Source: Clostridia bacterium
GTDB taxonomy: Bacteria > Acidobacteriota > Terriglobia > Terriglobales > Acidobacteriaceae
Direction: 5' to 3'
Assembly: GCA_035561135.1 (NCBI GenBank)
Contig: DATMYA010000079.1
Coordinates: 1-64,000, forward strand
DNA: 64,000 nt
Positions 54,509-61,747 of this stretch are shown piece after piece; positions within the stretch are counted from its first letter, which is position 1; each line of letters begins with the position of its first letter. The notes below the pieces were generated by a model that worked only from the letters and a program-made list of their open reading frames with translations, was not told where the DNA came from and searched no databases. The position numbers and the translations under genes were made by a program.

Positions 54509-54955
54509 CTACTTAGGGTTAGGTGCGCCAGTCTGTCCCGACTGCGGCGGTTGAGATGTCTGGCGACGCTTCATGCCCTTCTGTCCTGACATCATTCCCC
54601 CGCGATGCATTCCTCCGTCTTTCATCATCATGTCCATGTGCGACTGCATTCGAGTGGTGAATTGTTCCCACATCTCCGCATTGTCGAGCAGCGCGGCTTT
54701 GGTATTTGGGTCCTGAACCTTCTCCGCGTCCGCTCGCATCTTTTCGACTCGGGACTTCATCTGCTGCATCTCGGCTTGCATCTGCTGCATGTGGGCGCTC
54801 TTCCCGGTCATTCCGTGAGCCCCCTGGGCAGCTCCCATCTTCATGCCTGTCGACGTGCCCGCCGATTGCCCGCTGGGTTGTGGAGACTGATTGCTCTGTG
54901 CAAACATGATGCCGCACGCAAGCAACAATGCGCTGAGTACGATCCGCACTTTCAT
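54509..54955 (-). CDS. exported Met/His-rich protein (148 aa)
   Basis: A signal peptide (MKVRIVLSALLLACGIMFAQ) is followed by a disordered Ser/Gln part and a helical core dense in methionine: MTGKSAHMQQMQAEMQQMKS, then MWEQFTTRMQSHMDMMMKDG, ending in GGMHRGGMMSGQKGMKRRQ. About 20 Met and several His could bind Cu(I) or Ag(I), as in periplasmic copper proteins. No enzyme motif. It lies beside the nickel genes but is transcribed the other way. Confidence 0.65.
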   Translation of the reverse strand: MKVRIVLSALLLACGIMFAQSNQSPQPSGQSAGTSTGMKMGAAQGAHGMTGKSAHMQQMQAEMQQMKSRVEKMRADAEKVQDPNTKAALLDNAEMWEQFTTRMQSHMDMMMKDGGMHRGGMMSGQKGMKRRQTSQPPQSGQTGAPNPK

Positions 54956-55221
54956 AGTTCTCTTCCTCGGTCACCTTATTGGCTGGTTCCCGCTTCGAGC
55001 AGCCTAATCTCTGAGACGGTTGTAGTGCTCAAGGTGTTGGCTCTGCCCCAGAACGGGTATGGGCGGAAACAACGATTCCCGGCAGACCGGTTTCTGCCAA
55101 GCGCATGATCGGAGAGGATCACGAGTGGGCTTGGCAGGGCTGCGTGAGCGCTCACACGCGACTTCGGAGTATTCGAGACGATCGAACGCATCACCGGTCA
55201 AAAACAACGCCTTCGTTCGAA

Positions 55222-55230
55222 TGCTACAAT
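55222..55230 (+). promoter_or_regulatory. extended -10 promoter of the nik operon
   Basis: TG-C-TACAAT (extended -10, 55222-55230) stands directly before the palindrome, so initiation at about 55237 would fall inside the operator. No clear -35 is seen, which an extended -10 tolerates. Confidence 0.4.
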
Positions 55231-55257
55231 GTAACACGAATACCAAAATCGTGTTAC
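55231..55257. promoter_or_regulatory. palindromic NikR-type operator
   Basis: GTAACACGA-N9-TCGTGTTAC is a perfect 9-bp dyad spanning 27 bp, about the span of known NikR sites (half-sites around 15-16 bases apart). It is 80 bases before nikR and covers the presumed start site. Confidence 0.65.
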
Positions 55258-55336
55258 TCCTCGGACTCCTACAGGAGTCACTGGTCGCCTCAATATCGAG
55301 CAATTCGCAAACAAGGTACATCCGGAGTGACGAAGC

Positions 55337-55750
55337 ATGGCGGAACTAGTTAGGACAGGAGTCTCCATCGAGCAGGATCTCCTCGAAGAGTTCGACCGGC
55401 TCATTGACAAGCGAGGCTATAGCAATCGCTCGGAGGCCCTCAGGGACCTCGTTCGCGAGGCGCTTGTTGCAGAACAAGTGAGCGACAATCTTCCGGTCGT
55501 GGCTACGCTCTCGATGATCTACGACCACAACAGACCCGACCTTGCCAGAAAGATCACGGACGCGCAGCACCACCACCATGGCAACATCCTGGCGACGACC
55601 CACGTTCACCTCGACGAACGGAACTGCCTGGAAGTGGTTCTCATGAAAGGACGTGCTGGCGAGATCAAACATATTGCGGACCACATGCTCGCCCTGCGAG
55701 GCGTTAAGCATGGCAAACTCGTTCTGACCTCTACTGGGAAAGGTCTGTAG
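55337..55750 (+). CDS. nikR: nickel-responsive regulator NikR
   Basis: A 137-residue ribbon-helix-helix repressor. N-terminal VRTGVSIEQDLLEEFDRLIDKRGYSNRSEALRDLVRE is the DNA-binding domain. The ACT-like metal domain has the high-affinity Ni ligands in DAQHHHHGNILATTHVHLDERNCLEVV (His, then H-x-H and Cys with the NikR spacing). It ends HGKLVLTSTGKGL. NikR represses nickel uptake when Ni is bound. It is first in the operon with the transporter genes. Confidence 0.93.
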   Translation: MAELVRTGVSIEQDLLEEFDRLIDKRGYSNRSEALRDLVREALVAEQVSDNLPVVATLSMIYDHNRPDLARKITDAQHHHHGNILATTHVHLDERNCLEVVLMKGRAGEIKHIADHMLALRGVKHGKLVLTSTGKGL

Positions 55751-55811
55751 CAGCGTGTCAGAGCATGAAACACTGTTGGGTTCCGCAGGGGAATCAGGAG
55801 TTCGTTGAAGT

Positions 55812-56852
55812 ATGCATATACCCGATGGCTATCTGAGTCCGTCCACCTGCGCGACGCTCTATATATGTGCAAGCGGCGGATGGTACGCGGCATTAAGTCG
55901 CATCAAACGTGTGTTCTTTAGCCGGGCAATCCCCCTGATTTCAGTCTTCGCTGCATTTTCATTCGTTCTCATGATGTTCAACTTGCCCCTTCCAGGCGGG
56001 ACCACCGGGCACGCGGTCGGTGTTGCAGTAGCGACAATCGTACTTGGGCCATCTGGCTCTATTCTCGCAATCTCAATCGCGCTGGCAATCCAAGCTTTGT
56101 TCTTTGGTGACGGTGGAATCACAACCTTAGGCGCTAACTGTTTCAACATTGCAATCGTAGGGTCACTGGTCGCGCATTTGTCTTACAAGTTGCTGGCTGT
56201 CTCCGCGGAAGACAACTCAAAACGACGAATAGTAGCGGCTGCGATTGCAGGCTATCTTTCGATTAACGCAGCAGCTTTGCTCACCGCAATCGAGTTTGGT
56301 ATCCAGCCGCACTTGTTCCATGACGCCATCGGTACTCCTCTGTACGCTCCGTACCCACTTCGCATCGCGGTACCGGCCATGATGCTGGGCCATCTGACAT
56401 TGGCCGGTCTTGCTGAAGCAGTCATTACCAGTGGCATGGTGGCTTATCTTCAGAAGTCGAATCCTGGGCTCCTTCTTAACCGAGGAATTACTCGTACCAA
56501 TTCAGCCTCGTCGACCCGAACGCGCAGCCTTGCGCCACTATGGATCTCGACCGCGCTCCTGATGGTGCTTACTCCAATCGGCATTCTGGCGACAGGAACT
56601 GCCTGGGGAGAATGGTCGCCAGAAGAGCTGGCTCACCACGCTGCATTACCTCAAGGCACTCCGTCAGGACTCCAGCGGCTCTCTTCTTACTGGACGGCGC
56701 CGTTTCCGGACTACGCGCCCGCTTTCGTCAAGAGCGAATCCTTCGGATACGTGTTGTCAGCCATGTTCGGCGTCGGCCTCTTATTTGCTGTCTATCTGCT
56801 TTTCTCAGCTCGAACGCGTCGCGGCAACCAAAGCTTAGGGTCGGACGAATGA
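55812..56852 (+). CDS. nikM: NikM-NikN fusion: ECF nickel transporter substrate component
   Basis: 346 residues. The N-terminus MHIPDGYLSPSTC carries the Met-His pair that binds the metal in CbiM/NikM proteins. It is followed by seven or so spans, including PLPGGTTGHAVGVAVATIVLGPSGSIL and LGANCFNIAIVGSL. After a linker, a second part (WGEWSPEELAHHAALPQG, YWTAPFPDYAPAFV, GYVLSAMFGVGLLFAVYLLF) is a PDGLE/NikN domain. Nickel rather than cobalt is inferred from NikR. The stop overlaps the nikQ start by four bases. Confidence 0.9.
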   Translation: MHIPDGYLSPSTCATLYICASGGWYAALSRIKRVFFSRAIPLISVFAAFSFVLMMFNLPLPGGTTGHAVGVAVATIVLGPSGSILAISIALAIQALFFGDGGITTLGANCFNIAIVGSLVAHLSYKLLAVSAEDNSKRRIVAAAIAGYLSINAAALLTAIEFGIQPHLFHDAIGTPLYAPYPLRIAVPAMMLGHLTLAGLAEAVITSGMVAYLQKSNPGLLLNRGITRTNSASSTRTRSLAPLWISTALLMVLTPIGILATGTAWGEWSPEELAHHAALPQGTPSGLQRLSSYWTAPFPDYAPAFVKSESFGYVLSAMFGVGLLFAVYLLFSARTRRGNQSLGSDE

Positions 56853-57661
56853 GCCGTCATCCTGCTATGGAAACGACCTTACGGAGCTTCAGCCGCGCAT
56901 TATCGCGTGCCCTCGTTTCAGAAGAGGTGGCTCGCAGTGCCGGCCTGCTGCAGGCGCTGGATCCCCGGGCGCGATTGGCGGGAATGTTGGCCCTGGTCGT
57001 GGCAGTAGCTTCTGCCCGTCGCATCGCAATCGTAGCTGCACTTTTCCTGATTGCCAGTGCTCTCGCGCTTTTGTCCCGGGTGCCGATGAAGACACTTGTT
57101 CTTCGCGTCTGGGTAGTTGTTCTCGGGTTTACAGGATTAATTGCCCTGCCAGCATTGTTCACCACACCCGGTAATGTCGTGATGCGCGTGGCATTTCTGT
57201 CGATCACCGCACAGGGGCTGCAAACCGCAGGACTGCTGGTCCTTCGAGTCGAGACGGCGGTAACGCTGACCACAACCCTTGTACTCTGCACACCCTGGAC
57301 GCACATCCTGAAGGCCTTGCGATGCTTGCGGGTGCCGACCGAGATCATAGCAATGCTGGCGATGACTCATCGTTATGTCTTTCTGTTCATTGAAGTCGCC
57401 CAGCAGATGTTCGAATCCAGGCAGAGCCGAATCCTCGGTCCGCTGCCTGGCGTCGAACAACGTCGATTGGCGGCAAGGACTGCGGGAGTGCTAATGAGTA
57501 AGAGCATTGATTTAAGTAACGAAGTGTTCCTCGCAATGCAGTCCCGTGGGTTTCGAGGTGAAGTGCATTTGCTGCACGACTTTGAGTTTCGGTTCAGGGA
57601 CGCGATGGCGATTACAGCCTTCGCCGCTTTGGCCATCGTGGCAATATGGCTGGGAAGGTAG
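56849..57661 (+). CDS. nikQ: NikQ/CbiQ energy-coupling membrane protein (EcfT)
   Basis: The ATG at 56849 overlaps the nikM stop (ATGA) and gives 270 residues. Five or so spans (ARLAGMLALVVAVASARRIAIVAALFLIASALALL and others) are followed by the coupling helices with the Ala-Arg-Gly motif regions MFESRQSRI and MQSRGFRGEV, which contact the ATPase. This is the T-component of the group I ECF transporter. The frame continues far upstream inside nikM, which is an artefact. Confidence 0.9.
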   Translation: MSRHPAMETTLRSFSRALSRALVSEEVARSAGLLQALDPRARLAGMLALVVAVASARRIAIVAALFLIASALALLSRVPMKTLVLRVWVVVLGFTGLIALPALFTTPGNVVMRVAFLSITAQGLQTAGLLVLRVETAVTLTTTLVLCTPWTHILKALRCLRVPTEIIAMLAMTHRYVFLFIEVAQQMFESRQSRILGPLPGVEQRRLAARTAGVLMSKSIDLSNEVFLAMQSRGFRGEVHLLHDFEFRFRDAMAITAFAALAIVAIWLGR

Positions 57662-57664
57662 CCA

Positions 57665-58471
57665 ATGGAGCCGCTGTTCACTCTCGCTGCGGTAAGCTTC
57701 GACTACGATGGGATACCCGCGCTCCGCTCGTTGTCACTGACTGTTAGGCAGGGCGAGCGAATCGCCCTGGTAGGAGCAAATGGGTCGGGTAAGTCAACAC
57801 TGCTGCGAGTGCTGGACGGGCTTTATCTGCCGGCATCCGGCACAGTGCTGTTCCAGAAAGAGATTCTGACACAAAACAAATTCAATGATCCTGAGTTCAC
57901 GGCCCGATTCCGCCGCGCTGTCGCATTCGTCTTTCAAAACCCCGATGTGCAATTGTTTAATCCGACCGTGTTCGATGAGATTGCATTCGGCCCTCTCCAG
58001 CTAGGACTTTCAACGGAGAAAGTGCTGCAGGCCGTGAATGAGACCCTCTCCACGATGAGCCTCGAATCTTTGAGGGAGCGACCGCCCTACCGCCTGTCAG
58101 GCGGAGAGAAGAAGAAGGTCGCGCTCGCATCCGTGTTGGTGATGAATCCGGAGGTTCTGCTGCTCGACGAGCCAACAGCCGCTCTTGATCCGCGAAGTCA
58201 AAGCCTCGTCGTCGATCTGATTCAAGGATGGAAGAGCACGGCGAAAACCGTAATCACCGCAACCCATCAACTAGAATTGCTCGAGGAAATTGCCGACATT
58301 GTCTATGTGATGGATTCCGGAACGATCATTGCTTCGGGCACGCCCGCCAGCATCCTCGCAAACGGCGAACTTCTTTTGAAAGCGAATCTTGTCCACGAAC
58401 ATCGACACAAGCACGGAACAACCATGCACTCACATCCTCATCTACATGGCCATTCGCATCACAATTTGTAA
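57665..58471 (+). CDS. nikO: NikO/CbiO ATPase with His-rich C-terminus
   Basis: An ABC ATPase of 268 residues: LVGANGSGKSTLLRVLDGL (Walker A), FVFQNPDVQLFNPTVFDEIAFGP (Q-loop and CbiO signature), YRLSGGEKKKVALAS, LLLDEPTAALDP and TATHQLELL (switch His). It powers nickel uptake with NikMN and NikQ. The last 26 residues contain 10 His (HEHRHKHGTTMHSHPHLHGH...), an extension likely to store or sense nickel. The gene starts 3 bases after nikQ. Confidence 0.93.
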   Translation: MEPLFTLAAVSFDYDGIPALRSLSLTVRQGERIALVGANGSGKSTLLRVLDGLYLPASGTVLFQKEILTQNKFNDPEFTARFRRAVAFVFQNPDVQLFNPTVFDEIAFGPLQLGLSTEKVLQAVNETLSTMSLESLRERPPYRLSGGEKKKVALASVLVMNPEVLLLDEPTAALDPRSQSLVVDLIQGWKSTAKTVITATHQLELLEEIADIVYVMDSGTIIASGTPASILANGELLLKANLVHEHRHKHGTTMHSHPHLHGHSHHNL

Positions 58472-58594
58472 GTTCGACTTTGAGCGGCAGATCGTCTCAA
58501 ATAAGAACGCCACTCCACGTCTGCCGCACTGGGCAAACATGGAATGGCGAACCGCCTTCCCTCTTGCGCAAACTCTGCGCAATGTAGTTAGCGT

Positions 58595-59314
58595 TTACTC
58601 AAAGATTGCTTCAACTGCTTGGTAGTTGGAGTGCATCGTCTCGACAGCCCGGCCAACTGTCTTCTTGTCCGGCTTTGCGAGAGTCGCGATCAGCGCGTCA
58701 ATCGAACCATCGAGTTTAACCCGCGAAGCATCGAATTCGGCTTGCTTCTTGCTAACGCGCTTAGGCAGGCTAGCCTTGTTCAGGGGGCCCATCTTTTCCT
58801 TCAGCGCAGCAACCGAAGCCTTGATCTTGTCCAGTTTGTACTCCGGGTATTCGTAGTGATAGAGCATGTAGAGTACGGTGTGGAATTCGTCGAGTTCTTT
58901 CAGGGGGGGCCGAACAACCCGCACCAGAGCTTCATACTGCTTGTGCAGATCTTCCGCTGCATTGAGTAGCCTGCTGTCGCTGCTGCCCTTGGCTGCGGCT
59001 TGGTACTCTGCTGCTATGGTCTTAAATTTCGCTACGTTCTCCTGCCAAGTTTTTTCCTTTTCGCGCAGGATACCTGGAAGCTTGGATTTGGCGATTTTCT
59101 CGACGCCCTTTTCCACGTCGGGGACCATCTTCTTTAGCATGGCGATATCCTTGTTCGGCCACGCTTGATGCCAAATAGGTGCGATAACATCGTGGAACTC
59201 ACTCAGGGCCGGTACGTTGGCAGCAACCTCGGAGGTCACTTCCGTTGAAAACCCACAAACCGAAGCCAACAACACGATGCAACTGATGGCTGCGGTACGC
59301 CAAAATCGATTCAT
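58595..59314 (-). CDS. exported helical protein of unknown function (239 aa)
   Basis: GGAGAT precedes the ATG. A signal peptide (MNRFWRTAAISCIVLLASVCGFS) is followed by an all-helical body with repeated Lys/Glu-rich helices. Internal similarity is visible between HDVIAPIWHQAWPNKDIAMLKKMVPDVEKGV and HTVLYMLYHYEYPEYKLDKIKASVAAL, suggesting two four-helix repeats like those of cytochrome c' or similar metal-binding bundles. No CxxCH motif is present. The gene faces the nik operon; a role in metal handling is only a guess. Confidence 0.6.
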   Translation of the reverse strand: MNRFWRTAAISCIVLLASVCGFSTEVTSEVAANVPALSEFHDVIAPIWHQAWPNKDIAMLKKMVPDVEKGVEKIAKSKLPGILREKEKTWQENVAKFKTIAAEYQAAAKGSSDSRLLNAAEDLHKQYEALVRVVRPPLKELDEFHTVLYMLYHYEYPEYKLDKIKASVAALKEKMGPLNKASLPKRVSKKQAEFDASRVKLDGSIDALIATLAKPDKKTVGRAVETMHSNYQAVEAIFE

Positions 59315-59374
59315 AAATCTCCTTTATTCCATTTCAGGTTTGCTGCGTTAAAAATTTGGGAGCCAGTTCTGCTC

Positions 59375-59441
59375 TACCTGTAACTCGCTTCCCATTCCCT
59401 ATTTGCTCAACCGGTTGGGCAACTTCTGCGAGTTACAGGTA
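59375..59441. repeat. nested inverted repeat between two minus-strand genes
   Basis: TACCTGTAACTCGC (59375-59388) and its exact reverse complement (59428-59441) form a 14-bp stem. In the 39-base loop TTGCTCAACCGGTTGGGCAA (59403-59422) is a 20-bp palindrome with one mismatched pair. The 200-base gap between the genes holds no frame or promoter that I could identify. Confidence 0.6.
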
Positions 59442-59517
59442 TGAACACCAACTTTCAGAATTCGACGCTCTTTTGCAATAATTATTCGCGCCCTCTAACT
59501 GACGGCTTGCGTCGCTT

Positions 59518-61692
59518 TCATTTCTTGCTTGACTGCGGTTTCGAGGCTTCGTCGAGTAGTTCGTCTGCGAGCGCAGTCGCGCTGTACACGTTTCGCAGCG
59601 CTTCCATAATGCCACGCGAGTCGACGCTTACTGAACGGTTCAGCGTCTCGTCGAAGTGGAAAGTGCCCGGCAGCGACTGGATGTTGCCGTCGAAGATTAA
59701 CCCCACGATTTCCGCATTCTTGTTAATCAATGGGCTTCCGGAATTGCCGCCCAGGACGTCATTCGTTGATACCAGGTTGAGCGGCACTTTCAAGTTCACT
59801 TTGCTTTTTGCCTTTAACCAGCTTTCCGGCAAGAAGTAAGGGTCCTTGTTTTCGTGCTTCGCTGCGTAATCATAGGCTTGGCCGAGGGTGGTGAACGGCG
59901 CGAGTTTGGTGCCCTTCGGCACGGTTCCGCGTCCATCCTCCACATAGCCCTTTACCGCGCCATACGAGAGACGCAGTGTAGAGTTCGCGTCGGGAGAAGA
60001 CTTGGTCCCTTCCACGGCGAAGCGCGCCTGCGCCAGTTTTATTTTCGCCGCATCTGCGGCACGAGCCAGCGGCGCGACTTTCTTATTCCATTCATCCTTT
60101 ATGCGAAACGCTTCCGTTTCCTGCAAGCGCACTGCAAGAATGAGTGGATCGGTGCTCTTCTCGACAGCCTCTTTGCCGCCTTCATAAAGCCGTCTGCGGA
60201 ATTCGGCATCGCCCACTTGCGTGTTCTCAATCCACTCCTTGGCGGCTTCTGCGGGGGTCTTCCCATTCAGTAGCTTGGCAACGATGGGATCGTCCTTCAG
60301 ATACTTGACCATCTCCGCCAGCGAGGTGGTCAGCATTCTGATATCTGAAGCTTTGTCAATCTTGGAAGAGCCAAAGAGGCGCTTCTGCATGGACTCGGGG
60401 GCATATACAGGGTCACGTTCAGCCTCAGGCATGGCCCTATCGATCGGCGTAAGCACCAGTAGGCGGGCAAGGGAGGGCAGCATACCCGGCATGACGCCGG
60501 CCATACTTCCCGGTCTCCTCGATGCGGCTGGCGGCTGTGGATCAGGGAAGAATTGCCGCTTCAAGTAGAGGTTCCCTTCCCTCTGCGCGTTGTAGTAATC
60601 GGCGACATCCTTCCATGGATCACCGAATTGCGCCTTCAGTTTCGGATCGGACAGGATCGCGTCGCGCAACCGCTTCTCCTGCTCCGCCTTCGTGGCCATC
60701 AACCTTTTGTCGAGCAGGCCGGAGTAGTGGCCCTTAGCTGCCTTGAGGCCGTTCTGGCCAGCAAAAAGAGCCTCTTCTACCTGTCGCTGCGCTTCAGCGG
60801 ATGCTGCACCACGTTGCAGGAGTCCCTCAACGATACGCGTGCGACGCTCGACTTGCCGGGGGTAATCGAGGTCGCGCATGAATTCGAGCTGCGCCATGGT
60901 GTTGAGCCGCGCTGACATTCCGGGATGACCGGATGTAAAGACCAAGTCGTTTGTCTTCACACCTTTTTTTGACCAGGAGAGATGGTTCTCCGTGTGGAGG
61001 GGTTTACCTCCTTCATAAATCCGGAAGAAAGTGACGTCTAAGGCGTATCGCGGGTACTCGAAGTTATCCGGGTCGCCGCCAAGAAACGCCATGGCATATT
61101 CGGGCGCGAACACCAGGCGCACGTCTTCATAAGTCTTGTACTTATAAAGAAAGTGCGTAGCTCCGGAGTAGAACGGAACCGCCTGACAGGTGAGCTTGGT
61201 GGTGGTGCTGCATTCTTTGGTCAGCTTCGACTCGAGCGCCTTCTGAGTTTTGGCCGCCTGAGCCGGAGACATGTCCGGAGTGACGGCAGCTTTCAGCTTC
61301 GGCGTAATGTCCTCGATGTCTTGTAGCACGCTGACCGACATATTGGGACACTTGATCTCATCTGCCTTGGCGGACGCGTAGAAACCGTTCTTAATGTAAT
61401 CCTTATTAGCTGTAGAGACGTCATGAATGCAGCTGGCGCCAACGTGATGATTGGTCAAAACCAGGCCATCCGGCGACACGAACGAACCGGAGGCGCCACT
61501 GAACTTCACTGACGAAAGCCGCACATGGTCGAGCCACTGTTGAGTCGGTTCGAACCCATAACGTGTCTTGATCTTATCCTTGGGAACTGCATTGAATGGC
61601 CAAAAGCCATCGTCGGCGACGGCAAGCCCTGCCGTCGCGACGATGACCACACACAGTAGAAGGTATGATTTCTTCATCTTATTATGAGTCAT
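59518..61692 (-). CDS. S46-family dipeptidyl-peptidase (DPP7-like)
   Basis: A secreted serine peptidase of 724 residues: signal peptide (KKSYLLLCVVIVATAGLAVA), then DDGFWPFNAVPK, the catalytic His in LTNHHVGASCIHD, an Asp in the DPDNFEYPRYALDVTFFR region and the nucleophile Ser in LGGNSGSPLINKN. In S46 enzymes the residue 18 after that Ser sets specificity (Gly in DPP7, Arg in acid-specific DPP11); here it is Gly (IFDGN). It therefore probably releases dipeptides with hydrophobic P1. The ATG at 61692 is taken; the TTG before it is less likely. Confidence 0.9.
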   Translation of the reverse strand: MTHNKMKKSYLLLCVVIVATAGLAVADDGFWPFNAVPKDKIKTRYGFEPTQQWLDHVRLSSVKFSGASGSFVSPDGLVLTNHHVGASCIHDVSTANKDYIKNGFYASAKADEIKCPNMSVSVLQDIEDITPKLKAAVTPDMSPAQAAKTQKALESKLTKECSTTTKLTCQAVPFYSGATHFLYKYKTYEDVRLVFAPEYAMAFLGGDPDNFEYPRYALDVTFFRIYEGGKPLHTENHLSWSKKGVKTNDLVFTSGHPGMSARLNTMAQLEFMRDLDYPRQVERRTRIVEGLLQRGAASAEAQRQVEEALFAGQNGLKAAKGHYSGLLDKRLMATKAEQEKRLRDAILSDPKLKAQFGDPWKDVADYYNAQREGNLYLKRQFFPDPQPPAASRRPGSMAGVMPGMLPSLARLLVLTPIDRAMPEAERDPVYAPESMQKRLFGSSKIDKASDIRMLTTSLAEMVKYLKDDPIVAKLLNGKTPAEAAKEWIENTQVGDAEFRRRLYEGGKEAVEKSTDPLILAVRLQETEAFRIKDEWNKKVAPLARAADAAKIKLAQARFAVEGTKSSPDANSTLRLSYGAVKGYVEDGRGTVPKGTKLAPFTTLGQAYDYAAKHENKDPYFLPESWLKAKSKVNLKVPLNLVSTNDVLGGNSGSPLINKNAEIVGLIFDGNIQSLPGTFHFDETLNRSVSVDSRGIMEALRNVYSATALADELLDEASKPQSSKK

Positions 61693-61747
61693 TTCTCGTT
61701 TTCGCAAGTTCCACCAGCAATGCCGAGGTCGTTGCGCTGGTCTTAGC

